Assembly (NCBI GenBank): GCA_016926695.1
Contig: JAFGOB010000079.1
Coordinates: forward strand, 1-32,976
Source of the DNA: Dehalococcoidales bacterium
Lineage (GTDB): Bacteria > Chloroflexota > Dehalococcoidia > Dehalococcoidales > UBA3254
Reading direction: 5' to 3'
Length of the DNA stretch: 32,976 nucleotides
The notes under the pieces are model-generated. The model was not told where the DNA came from and searched no databases. It saw only the letters and a program-made list of their open reading frames with translations. Below, piece after piece: positions 1 to 7,340 of the stretch. Positions within the stretch are counted from its first letter, which is position 1. Every line of letters starts with the position of its first letter. The position numbers were made by a program, and so were the translations under genes.

Positions 1-90
1 ACCATCCGATCAAGTCATCTTTTTGAACTGCCTACACGGTCACTAACCCCAAACTGGATACGGTCATAGAGTGCGAGCGTCAACACACAT

Positions 91-130
91 AACTCATCAC
101 TCAAAACTGGAAACTCATAACTGGAAACTT
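91..130. repeat. Short degenerate tandem repeat of an AACTGGAAACT word
   Basis: The 11-mer AACTGGAAACT occurs at 105-115 and again at 119-129, a 14-bp period, and a degraded copy (aactcatcactcaa) lies just before at 91-104. The words resemble the AACTGTTAACTGT string at 2433-2467. No function is visible; such degenerate word arrays are intergenic filler of unknown origin. Confidence 0.6.
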
Positions 131-153
131 CAATTCCAGTGCGCCGCGCTTGC

Positions 154-191
154 AATAGTTAATTATTATATAGTATAATAGTTAATTATTA
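154..191 (+). promoter_or_regulatory. Candidate MarR operator: two 15-bp direct repeats
   Basis: The 15-mer AATAGTTAATTATTA is present twice, at 154-168 and 177-191, exactly 23 bp apart (about two helical turns), immediately before the MarR start codon. The AT-rich stretch could also contain the promoter, so a bound regulator would shut off the marR-MATE unit. The repeat is seen directly; autoregulation by the adjacent MarR protein is inference from the family. Confidence 0.5.
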
Positions 192-196
192 ATAAG

Positions 197-658
197 ATGA
201 TAACAATGAGAAGTAATAAGATAGAAGAAACTATCGACCTCCTGTCCCGCCTCCCTCGCGTCATGAGAAAGTCAACAGAAAGCGTTATTTTCAAACCTCT
301 TCTCCAGTCCATCGATAGGGAGCTTTCTCCGCATCATATGGTGATCATGAAAATTGTTGAAGAAGAGGGCGTTATATCCATCTCTAAAATCAGCGATGCG
401 GCTTTGATCGCCAGGGCACAGATGACCCACTCCATAGACAGGCTGATCAGTCTCGGCATGCTGGATTGTGTGCCGGACCGGTACGATCGAAGAAAAAAGG
501 TCGTCATTATCACCCAAAAGGGGAAACAAGCCGTGGCTTCCTTTGATTCCGCATTAAAAAGCCATATGTCGGAAAAGCTCTCCTGGCTTGATGACCGGGA
601 GCTTGATAAATTGTTGGACTCGCTGACATTTCTCCTCAAGACCATGGGAAAATTCTGA
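197..658 (+). CDS. MarR family transcriptional regulator
   Basis: A 153-residue protein of normal MarR length. The winged helix-turn-helix lies at about residues 55-110, with a recognition helix near 73-86 (RAQMTHSIDRLISLG) and the typical wing signature DRYDRRK at 94-100; the flanking helices would form the dimer interface. MarR dimers bind palindromic or repeated operators and release them on binding small hydrophobic ligands. It lies 75 bp before a MATE pump gene on the same strand, the same arrangement as mepR-mepA of Staphylococcus aureus, so repression of the pump is a likely role. The ATG at 197 has no clear Shine-Dalgarno sequence; ATG 206 is an equally possible start. Family assignment is firm, ligand unknown. 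Confidence 0.9.
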   Translation: MITMRSNKIEETIDLLSRLPRVMRKSTESVIFKPLLQSIDRELSPHHMVIMKIVEEEGVISISKISDAALIARAQMTHSIDRLISLGMLDCVPDRYDRRKKVVIITQKGKQAVASFDSALKSHMSEKLSWLDDRELDKLLDSLTFLLKTMGKF

Positions 659-733
659 TATGCACTTACACCAACAAAAAAACTTCTCTACCGTGGACAG
701 GACGGCGGCAGGACGAAAGGAATCCGGAATACC

Positions 734-2137
734 ATGCACAACCAGATGCTTGTTATGGCCGATACCAGAATCGGCAGGACGCTTCTAAAACTGACCATAC
801 CGGCCTTTTTCGGTATGGTCGTGATGACACTCTATAATGTAGTCGATACCATTTTCATCGGCCGGTACGTCGGTCCACTGGGCATCGCCGGCCTGTCCAT
901 CGTCTTTCCCATCCAGATGCTGGCCATGGGAATGGGGCAGATGAGCGGAATGGGCGGCGCTTCGCTTATATCGCGGCTCCTGGGCGCCAGCCAAAAGCAG
1001 CGTGCCCAGCATGTACTGGGAAATGCCATCTCCTCAACGGTGCTTCTTTCAGCAATCATCCTTATCGCGGGAGACATCCGGCCGGACTTCTGGTTGAGAC
1101 TGATAGGCGCCTCCGAGGAGGTCCTGCCCTACGCCCGGGAATATATGGTTATCATTCTCGGCGGCATGATCTTTATGACCCTTTCCGCGGCCCTCAATGG
1201 GCTTATCAGGTCCGAAGGTAATGCCAGGGTCGCCATGAATGGTATGATTATCGGCGCTGCGCTGAACATAGTCCTGGACGCTGTCTTTATCATCCCCCTG
1301 GATATGGGTGTAATGGGCGCGGCCTGGGCCACGGTCATCGCCCAGTTTCTCTCAACGGTTTATTTCCTGCGCTACTATCGTTCCAGCCGGAGCCACTTGA
1401 AAATCACGCGCAGGGACCTCACGCCCGATTTCGGCATACTGAAGTCTATCTATGCTATCGGTTCAGCCTCCCTGGCCATGACGCTGGCAGGCAGTCTTTC
1501 AGCAGTGCTGGTAAACCGCGTGCTGGGTACCTACGGGGGTGATTATGCTATATCTGCCTTCGGCGTCATAAACCGCCTGATGATGTTCGCTATCATGCCC
1601 GGTATTGTCATAGGGCAGGGACTTCAGCCCATCCTGGGATATAATTACGGCGCGAAACGCTACAGCCTGGCACTGCGGTCGATAAAGCTGGCCCTGGTCT
1701 GGTCAACCTCCTTCTGCCTGGCGGCCTTCCTCCTCCTTTTCTTTTTTCCGGAGGTATTCATCAGGATCTTTACTTCGGATAGCGGGCTTATTGATATGTC
1801 CGCCCATGCCATGAAGAGGATTTTCTTTTTCCTCTACCTGATAGGTTTCGGGCTCCTGGGATCGCTGGTCTTTCAATCACTGGGTAAGGCCGTAAAGGCC
1901 TTTGTTACATCGCTGGCCAGGCCTGCGCTGTTCCTTATCCCCCTGGTAATTATATTACCCCGCTTCCTGGGTCTGGATGGGGTATGGTGGGCATTCGCCA
2001 TTACTGATTTATTAACCGTTATACTGGTGGGATGCATGCTGATACCTCAGATCAGGGAGATTCAAAAGAAAAAATCGGCTGAATATCCGGCGCCGGTCTT
2101 TGCCGAAAACATCTCCGCGGAATCCATGGAAGAGTAG
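734..2137 (+). CDS. MATE family efflux transporter
   Basis: A 467-residue integral membrane protein with about twelve hydrophobic segments in two homologous halves, the usual size and layout of a MATE (MatE domain) cation-coupled multidrug exporter. The N-terminal stretch RTLLKLTIPAFFGMVV followed by YNVVDTIFIGRYVG is typical of the MepA/DinF-like branch, and the second half repeats the pattern (NRLMMFAIMPGIVIGQGLQP). It probably expels cationic drugs or metabolites in exchange for Na+ or H+. The ATG at 734 is preceded by a purine-rich GAAAGGA at a usable distance. It most likely forms one transcription unit with the upstream marR gene, whose product would control it. The C-terminal tail of about 30 residues is polar and cytoplasmic. 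Confidence 0.93.
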   Translation: MHNQMLVMADTRIGRTLLKLTIPAFFGMVVMTLYNVVDTIFIGRYVGPLGIAGLSIVFPIQMLAMGMGQMSGMGGASLISRLLGASQKQRAQHVLGNAISSTVLLSAIILIAGDIRPDFWLRLIGASEEVLPYAREYMVIILGGMIFMTLSAALNGLIRSEGNARVAMNGMIIGAALNIVLDAVFIIPLDMGVMGAAWATVIAQFLSTVYFLRYYRSSRSHLKITRRDLTPDFGILKSIYAIGSASLAMTLAGSLSAVLVNRVLGTYGGDYAISAFGVINRLMMFAIMPGIVIGQGLQPILGYNYGAKRYSLALRSIKLALVWSTSFCLAAFLLLFFFPEVFIRIFTSDSGLIDMSAHAMKRIFFFLYLIGFGLLGSLVFQSLGKAVKAFVTSLARPALFLIPLVIILPRFLGLDGVWWAFAITDLLTVILVGCMLIPQIREIQKKKSAEYPAPVFAENISAESMEE

Positions 2138-2181
2138 TAAGTCACAGCCAGGAGGGGAAGTCACTGTCAACTGTTTGGTTA

Positions 2182-2230
2182 TTGTCTCTTGTATCTTGAT
2201 TATTGTTTGTAACTTGTCTCTTGTATCTTG
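2182..2230. repeat. 17-bp direct repeat (TTGTCTCTTGTATCTTG), two copies
   Basis: TTGTCTCTTGTATCTTG is found at 2182-2198 and identically at 2214-2230, a 32-bp period, with shorter related words (TTGATTATTGTTTG) between and after. It lies between the MATE gene and the fix operon, where no coding sequence is convincing. Confidence 0.75.
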
Positions 2231-2315
2231 AAATTTGTCTTTCAGGTCTTCCCTCTGTCGAGGACAAAATTCTTCTCCCATACCTTAAAATAATATTTAG
2301 GATAGAGGTCTTCTC

Positions 2316-2407
2316 CGGAGGAGAAGCACCCTCTAGGCGCTGGAGAAGGTCAAGCTCCTTTTCTATCCCTTCTCCCTCGATGGGAGAAGGTCAGGATGAA
2401 GGTGTGT
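2316..2407. repeat. Palindromic intergenic repeat (GGGAGAAGG family)
   Basis: The core is a perfect hairpin: CCTTCTCCC at 2368-2376, a five-base loop, GGGAGAAGG at 2382-2390. Around it are further partial copies of the words GGAGAAGG and GGTCAGGATGAAGG. A shortened relative (CCTTCACGGGAGAAGG) occurs at 12502-12517. The stem could also act as a weak terminator for the flanking convergent genes, but there is no T tract. Confidence 0.6.
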
Positions 2408-2432
2408 AAATCGGTGGGGGTACTTAAAAGTA

Positions 2433-2467
2433 TACTGACAACTGTTAACTGTAGACTATAAACTCGA
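2433..2467. repeat. AACTGT-type degenerate word array
   Basis: The stretch contains ACTGACAACTGTTAACTGT followed by the related words AGACTATAAACTC, directly downstream of the fixX stop codon. It resembles the AACTGG array at 91-130. No function can be assigned. Confidence 0.4.
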
Positions 2468-2468
2468 A

Positions 2469-2750
2469 CTATCCAAACTTGTGGCTGATGCCGTAGCCGC
2501 CCTTGGGAAAACGCCATTCAATATTCAGAAACGGGCATCCGACCCGGCAGGAACCGCACTCCAGGCACCCTTCATGGTTGATGGAGATCCTGTCGCCCTC
2601 CAGGCGGTAAACATAGGCCGGGCAGAAGTAAAGGCAGGGCTGTTCCCTGCACTGGCTCTTGCATACATCCGGATTGATTATTTTCAGATGGCTCTCCTCA
2701 TCCACTTTAAAGCGGTCGAGAAAAAGCTTGTCTTCTATTTTCACGCTCAT
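2469..2750 (-). CDS. fixX: FixX-like ferredoxin subunit of the FixABCX complex
   Basis: A 93-residue ferredoxin-like protein. Cysteines at 30, 34, 39 and 43, with CLYFCPAYVY typical of FixX, and a second set at 62, 65, 68 and 72 (CLECGSCRVGC) can bind [4Fe-4S] clusters. FixX carries electrons between the FixC flavin and the terminal acceptor at the membrane face of the complex. It is the last gene of fixABCX; its ATG overlaps the fixC stop by four bases (ATGA), implying translational coupling. Length and motif agree with the FixX family of ETF-quinone-oxidoreductase ferredoxins. Confidence 0.92.
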   Translation of the reverse strand: MSVKIEDKLFLDRFKVDEESHLKIINPDVCKSQCREQPCLYFCPAYVYRLEGDRISINHEGCLECGSCRVGCPFLNIEWRFPKGGYGISHKFG

Positions 2751-4051
2751 TTAACCGACCTCCAGCCTCTCCAGGCTATCCCTGCCAGCTTTATCAGACC
2801 TATTTTCCGCTTGATCTCATCCATGATGATCTTCTGCTTCTGCTTTTTGCTTACCCCGTCAACGGTCAGCATCTCCCGTGCGGCGAACTGAATCACCTGG
2901 GGCAGTTCGTTAAAGACCTGGGGCGTGCTGTAAAGAAATCCCGGGAAGTTGCGGTATTTTTTCATGTCCTTCATGACGAATGACTCTTCCATGCTCCTGA
3001 CGTATGAAGTGAGCCCCTCCCGCGAAGTATCGTTGTTTTTCAACGCCCGCATAATAGCCTGCGCCGCCATTTTGCCGGACGTCATGGCCAGGTTGCTGCC
3101 CTCACGGTGTAGGGCATTGAAGAGCATGGCGGAATCGCCGGCTATCAGATACCCGTTGCCCGCTAACTGGGGCATGGTGGAATATCCCCCCTCACCCAGC
3201 CAGTGGGCGGTGTATTCTATGGTCTTTCCTCCGGCAATCAGCGGTGCGACCATGGGATGCTGCTTGTATGCCTCGATAAGCTCATAAGGTTTCATCCTGG
3301 TACGGGTAAAATCAGCCAGGTTGGCTCCTACGGAAATGGAGACCGAATTTTTATTGGTATAGACAATAGCCACGCCGTCCATCCCGCCGGTCATCTCACC
3401 CAGCACCTCTGTTGTGACACCGTCTGAGGGAGATACGCCGAACCTCTGCTCTATAACCTCGGATGACAGCTCAATGGTCTCTTTTACGGCCAGCGCCACG
3501 TTTTCCGCCTTCAGATCAGGGCGAAAGCCCGCCTTGGCTGCCAGCGGTGAGTTAACCCCATCGGCCAGAAGTACCACCTTCGCCTTTATCTCTCCGTCCG
3601 CCCGGTTGGTCATCGCTCCGCAGACCTTGCCCTGGCTGTCTTTGACCAGGTCGATCACTACCGTCGAAGGAATAACAAGCGCCCCCTTTTTCCTGGCCTG
3701 TTCGGCAAACCAGCGGTCGAACCTGGCCCTGCCGACGGTAAATACGTTATGCTGCCGTTCCCCCCCGAATATGCTGTCCCTGTATCCTAAACTGAAACCG
3801 GCCTCCTTGGAGAGAAGCCAGATCCGCGATTCTATTATGTTACGCTCTATCGGGCATCCCAGCGCCGCGTAGTCCGGCAGTATCTGCGCCAGATTATGTC
3901 CGTAGAGCACCCCTCCCGACATATTCTTGGAACCGGGATATTCACCCCGCTCGATTACCACGGTCTTCACACCGGCCTCAGCCAGCGTACACGCTGCCGA
4001 TATTCCGGCCGGACCCGCCCCTACTATTGCGACATCGAATAACTCGTTCAT
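2747..4051 (-). CDS. fixC: FixC-like FAD-dependent oxidoreductase (ETF:quinone oxidoreductase family)
   Basis: A 434-residue flavoprotein. The N-terminal FAD-binding Rossmann motif is VAIVGAGPAGISAA (residues 7-20), followed by GSKNMSGGVLYG, a signature of FixC and geranylgeranyl-reductase-like enzymes, and by the second FAD motif GYLIAGDSAMLFN. In FixABCX complexes FixC takes the high-potential branch of bifurcated electrons from FixAB and passes them with FixX to a quinone. No membrane-spanning segment is evident, so membrane contact would be peripheral. The gene overlaps both fixB and fixX by four bases, so the subunits are probably made in equal amounts. Confidence 0.93.
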   Translation of the reverse strand: MNELFDVAIVGAGPAGISAACTLAEAGVKTVVIERGEYPGSKNMSGGVLYGHNLAQILPDYAALGCPIERNIIESRIWLLSKEAGFSLGYRDSIFGGERQHNVFTVGRARFDRWFAEQARKKGALVIPSTVVIDLVKDSQGKVCGAMTNRADGEIKAKVVLLADGVNSPLAAKAGFRPDLKAENVALAVKETIELSSEVIEQRFGVSPSDGVTTEVLGEMTGGMDGVAIVYTNKNSVSISVGANLADFTRTRMKPYELIEAYKQHPMVAPLIAGGKTIEYTAHWLGEGGYSTMPQLAGNGYLIAGDSAMLFNALHREGSNLAMTSGKMAAQAIMRALKNNDTSREGLTSYVRSMEESFVMKDMKKYRNFPGFLYSTPQVFNELPQVIQFAAREMLTVDGVSKKQKQKIIMDEIKRKIGLIKLAGIAWRGWRSVK

Positions 4052-5322
4052 TGCTTAGCCCCTTGTTTTTGCGGACCGGACAACCTGGTTTTAAAACTTG
4101 CGATCAGATCGGGGACTATCTTCATATAGTCGCCGATTATGGAATAATCGGCAATCTGCACCATCGGCGCGTTGCGGTCGACGTTAATGGCAATTATTTT
4201 GTCCGAGCCCTGCATGCCAACAAGGTGCTGTACCGCACCTGATACCCCTACCCCGATATAAAGCTTGGGGGCGACTGTCTTTCCTGTCTGCCCCACCTGC
4301 CTCATGTAAGGAAGAAGTCCCGCTTCAACCAGCGGACGCGAACAGGCGATGGTACCGCCCATCAGCCCGGCCAGCTCTTCCATCATGGGGAAACACCTGG
4401 TATCGCAGGCCCCTTTGCCCAGCACAATTAAAACGGGCGAACGGGTTATGTCCACCATCCCGCTCGAATCAAGAGTGATCGTCTTGAGCACCCTGGGTAC
4501 AACTTCGGCAAAACCCTCGTACTGTACCGCGCATATATCGCCCTTGCGGGATGGGTCCTTGGCAGGCATTTTCATAACCTTGGGCCGGACGGTGCTCATC
4601 TGGGGTCTGTGCGTGCGGCACAGGATGGTTGCCATGATATTGCCGCCGAAGGTCGGTCGGGTCATCATAAGCAACCGCTCGTCCGCCGCAATATCCAGCC
4701 CCGTGCAATCGGCAGTAAGACCCGTCTGGAGCTGAGTTGCTACGACACTGGAAAGATCACGGCCAAGGGGAGTAGCTCCGATCAGGAATATTTCCGGTTT
4801 TACGGTGTTACATAACTGCTTGAGAGCGTCGCCGTATACCTTTGACACATAAACATGGAACATGGCGCTTTCCATGGTATAGACCGTGTCGCAGCCGTAA
4901 GCGATCGCTTCCCGGGCAATATCGCCGGTATTTATCCCCAGCAGGAAACCTATAACCTGCGTGTTAAGCTTTCCTGCCAGTTCCCTGGCCTTGCCCACCA
5001 GTTCCCAGGCTACCTCAGCGGCCGCTCCGTCGCGCACTTCTATGAATACCGCCACGCCCTTGTATTGCGAAATAGCGTCCGCTTTGCCCGCGGCAGTCTC
5101 AACCTTGGGGGACTTTTTTACCGGTTTATCGAATAAAATAGCATCGGCAGGACAGACCTGAACGCATTTACCGCAACCAACACACTTTTCGGCGTCTATT
5201 TTGGCAATACCATCTACGATATCAATCGCATCTACAGGGCATTGAGAGAGGCAGACCTGGCAACCTGAGCACTTCTTTTCGTTTACCTGTGCTACTTCTC
5301 TGCCTTTGCTGTTTTTAGGCAT
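4048..5322 (-). CDS. fixB: FixB / electron-transfer flavoprotein alpha subunit with N-terminal 2x[4Fe-4S] domain
   Basis: A 424-residue protein, about 60-100 residues longer than plain EtfA. Residues 13-64 form a bacterial ferredoxin domain with two CxxCxxCxxxCP motifs (C18, C21, C24, C28 and C47, C50, C53, C57). The rest is ETF alpha, ending in the FAD-binding domain (GVSGAVQHLVGM then INVDRNAPMVQIADY, about residues 355-395). ETF alpha binds FAD and, with FixA, forms the bifurcating core. Extra ferredoxin domains of this kind are known in clostridial bifurcating EtfA proteins such as CarE of caffeyl-CoA reductase; canonical diazotroph FixB lacks it. The start ATG lies 15 bp after fixA. Confidence 0.93.
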   Translation of the reverse strand: MPKNSKGREVAQVNEKKCSGCQVCLSQCPVDAIDIVDGIAKIDAEKCVGCGKCVQVCPADAILFDKPVKKSPKVETAAGKADAISQYKGVAVFIEVRDGAAAEVAWELVGKARELAGKLNTQVIGFLLGINTGDIAREAIAYGCDTVYTMESAMFHVYVSKVYGDALKQLCNTVKPEIFLIGATPLGRDLSSVVATQLQTGLTADCTGLDIAADERLLMMTRPTFGGNIMATILCRTHRPQMSTVRPKVMKMPAKDPSRKGDICAVQYEGFAEVVPRVLKTITLDSSGMVDITRSPVLIVLGKGACDTRCFPMMEELAGLMGGTIACSRPLVEAGLLPYMRQVGQTGKTVAPKLYIGVGVSGAVQHLVGMQGSDKIIAINVDRNAPMVQIADYSIIGDYMKIVPDLIASFKTRLSGPQKQGAKQ

Positions 5323-5337
5323 TTCTTCCCTTATCTT

Positions 5338-6168
5338 TTACTTATTGAAAACCTCGGACATTATGGCCGCATCTTTCTCAAACAGGACTTCCACCATCTC
5401 GTCAACGGCTTTGTCCTGGCTTTCCGTGTAATCAAAGACCGGCCCGCCTTTACGTGGAGGAGGAGCGAAAATAGTCCTTACCGAGGTCGGGGATCCCTTC
5501 AATCCCAGCAGGTCCGGCTCACAACCAAGCTCTTTAGCGCCCCAGACCTTGATCTCCTGCCTTATTGCCCTTACCAGGCCCGGCAGCGAGGCGTATCTCG
5601 GCACCGCCAGCTCAAGCTCAACTGTCAGGAGTACCGGCAAACCGGCTTCTATTACCTGGCTGCCGCCTTCAATTTCACGCCTGACCTGGATCAGCTTTTT
5701 CTCAACATTAATATTAATGATCTCGGAAATATACGTTAGTTGCGTATAGCCCAGCCGTGTGGCCACGCCGGGGCCGGTCTGAGCGGTATCTCCGTCAATA
5801 GCCTGCTTGCCGCACATCACGATCTGTACCGGATCGGTCTGACTGATTTTGGCGATGGCCGAAGCCAGCGTATAGCTGGTAGCCAGCGTATCCGCCCCCG
5901 CCAGGGCCCTGTCGGATAGTAAAATCGCGTCGCTGGCCCCTAAAGCCAGGCAATCACGCAGTGCGGACTCAGCCTGGGGAATACCCATGGTAATAACCGT
6001 TACCTTGCCGCTGTACTTTTCAACCAGTTTTACCGCTGCCTCTACAGCGACCAGATCATATGGATTGCAGATAGACTCCACGCCAGCGCGTATGAGGGTA
6101 TTTGTAACCGGGTCGATTTTTACCTGGGTAGTGTCCGGCACTTGTTTAATACAACACACAATATGCAT
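5338..6168 (-). CDS. fixA: FixA / electron-transfer flavoprotein beta subunit
   Basis: A 276-residue ETF beta protein. It begins MHIVCCIKQVPDT, typical of FixA, and carries the family signature around GKQAIDGDTAQTGP (about residues 120-133), which in bifurcating ETFs lies near the FAD that takes hydride from NADH. I chose the ATG at 6168: a TTG codon directly before it could extend the frame by one residue, but the purine-rich GGTGGAAG lies at a better distance for the ATG. It is the first gene of fixABCX, 13-20 bases behind a strong promoter. No acyl-CoA dehydrogenase or nitrogenase gene is near, so the physiological electron donors and acceptors remain open. Confidence 0.94.
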   Translation of the reverse strand: MHIVCCIKQVPDTTQVKIDPVTNTLIRAGVESICNPYDLVAVEAAVKLVEKYSGKVTVITMGIPQAESALRDCLALGASDAILLSDRALAGADTLATSYTLASAIAKISQTDPVQIVMCGKQAIDGDTAQTGPGVATRLGYTQLTYISEIININVEKKLIQVRREIEGGSQVIEAGLPVLLTVELELAVPRYASLPGLVRAIRQEIKVWGAKELGCEPDLLGLKGSPTSVRTIFAPPPRKGGPVFDYTESQDKAVDEMVEVLFEKDAAIMSEVFNK

Positions 6169-6187
6169 CAATCTTCCACCCTGCCTA

Positions 6188-6216
6188 ATTATAGTTTAGT
6201 GCGTGACTAAAATCAA
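6188..6216 (-). promoter_or_regulatory. Sigma-70 promoter of fixABCX with an inverted repeat in the spacer
   Basis: Read on the minus strand: -35 TTGATT (6216-6211), a 17-bp spacer, and a perfect -10 TATAAT (6193-6188). The predicted transcript starts near 6181 and gives a leader of about 13 bases before the fixA ATG. The spacer contains the inverted repeat TTTAGT-N5-ACTAAA (6195-6211), a position where a bound repressor would block the polymerase. The boxes are seen directly; the operator role is inference. Confidence 0.75.
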
Positions 6217-6381
6217 TAATCGAGCAGGATAGGCACTATCATACCATGCCTGCCGGTACGCGCCGGTCGTGTGAAACCACGATTTTTTCATGCGTTATGT
6301 TATTTAATGTCCTGTTTTATCTCCCCCCGTTTCCGGTCTTATTTTTGCCATACATTCCATTTCCCGGCTTTCAGACCGTGC

Positions 6382-6410
6382 TTCTTGTTTCTCTTTTTGT
6401 CTGCTATAAT
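6382..6410 (+). promoter_or_regulatory. Candidate promoter of the amidohydrolase gene, predicted leaderless
   Basis: A perfect -10 box TATAAT lies at 6405-6410, with a weak -35 candidate TTCTTG at 6382-6387 (17-bp spacer). The usual seven-base distance puts the transcription start at or next to the A of the ATG at 6417, so the mRNA would have no leader. In agreement, no Shine-Dalgarno sequence precedes this ATG. Confidence 0.45.
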
Positions 6411-6416
6411 GCAGCC

Positions 6417-7250
6417 ATGATTATAGACTTTCATACTCATATATTCCCACCTGAGATTGTGCACAACAGGGAGAAATACCTGGAAACAGACCCGCTTTTT
6501 GCATTGCTCTATGCGAATCCAAAGGCCAGACTGGCCACAGCCGAAGACCTTTTAAGCAATATGGACGAACAGGGAATAGACATCTCTGTGACACAGAACA
6601 TCGCCTGGAACACTCCTGAAATGTGCCGGCGGACCAACGACTATATTATTGAATCCATTAAACACTACCCGCAGCGACTGATCGGATTCGGGATGGTTGT
6701 CCTCGATTCTCCCTCCAGCGCCTTGCCCGAGATTGAGCGCTGTGCTGAAAACGGGATCAGAGGCATGGGCGAAATCAGGCCGGACAGGAGGCTTTTAGCC
6801 GGTCCACTGAAAATCCGGCCGGTCATGGAGAGCTTGATCGAGCATGATATGATTCTTTCAACACATACCACCGAGCCGGTTGGTCATATCTACACCGGGA
6901 AGGGAGAAGCAACCCCTGAGCTGCTGTATCCCCTTTTTTCGTCTTATCCCTCACTTAAGATAGTTTGCGCTCACTGGGGAGGCGGGATGCCCTTTTATTT
7001 CCTGATGCCTGAGGTCAGGCGCGCGCTGGACCGGGTCTATTTCGACTCGGCAGCCTCACCCTTTCTATACAGTTCCCGGGTCTACCTCCAGGCAGCTTCC
7101 ATGGCCGGGGAAGAACGTATACTCTTCGGCAGCGATTATCCCCTTCTTAAACCCGGACGACTGTTGAGCGAAATCAACACGCTTGACCTGCCGCAGGATT
7201 TGAAGAACAAAATACTATCTGAAAACGCCAGAAAGGTCCTTGATCTTTAA
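6417..7250 (+). CDS. Amidohydrolase-related metal-dependent hydrolase (TIM-barrel, amidohydrolase 2 family)
   Basis: A 277-residue protein starting MIIDFHTHIFPPE. The metal-binding pattern of the amidohydrolase_2 family is present: H6 and H8 in DFHTH, H150 in STHTTEP, H186 in CAHWGG and the catalytic D240 in FGSDYP. Such enzymes hydrolyse or decarboxylate small organic acids; the substrate cannot be read from sequence. The frame is open upstream to 6246, but that extension reads as low-complexity hydrophobic sequence, the HxH motif normally sits right at the N terminus, and a -10 box lies within the extension, so I take the ATG at 6417. The gene is divergent from fixA, with 248 bp shared between the two promoters. 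Confidence 0.88.
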   Translation: MIIDFHTHIFPPEIVHNREKYLETDPLFALLYANPKARLATAEDLLSNMDEQGIDISVTQNIAWNTPEMCRRTNDYIIESIKHYPQRLIGFGMVVLDSPSSALPEIERCAENGIRGMGEIRPDRRLLAGPLKIRPVMESLIEHDMILSTHTTEPVGHIYTGKGEATPELLYPLFSSYPSLKIVCAHWGGGMPFYFLMPEVRRALDRVYFDSAASPFLYSSRVYLQAASMAGEERILFGSDYPLLKPGRLLSEINTLDLPQDLKNKILSENARKVLDL

Positions 7251-7340
7251 TACGCTTTAGCTGTGCTTCAACGCTATCGCCCGGCACAGCGGAAAAAGCT
7301 GCATGTTGAAGATGACCGAAATAATATCAGGACAACTTAT

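Noticed and set aside
2203..2409. Open frame of 68 codons on the plus strand between the MATE gene and the fix operon
   Set aside because: It runs through the direct repeats and the palindromic repeat, has no ribosome-binding site and reads as low-complexity sequence.
2481..2891. Plus-strand open frames antisense to fixX, fixC, fixB and fixA
   Set aside because: They mirror real genes with full motifs on the minus strand and show no protein family features of their own.
2469..6171. fixABCX as a sign of nitrogen fixation
   Set aside because: No nif gene is in the window, and fixABCX-type complexes are common in non-diazotrophic anaerobes; the ferredoxin-fused FixB also points away from the diazotroph form.
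6246..6416. N-terminal extension of the amidohydrolase
   Set aside because: The 57 extra codons are hydrophobic and low in complexity, contain the -10 box, and the HxH metal motif belongs at the N terminus of the family.
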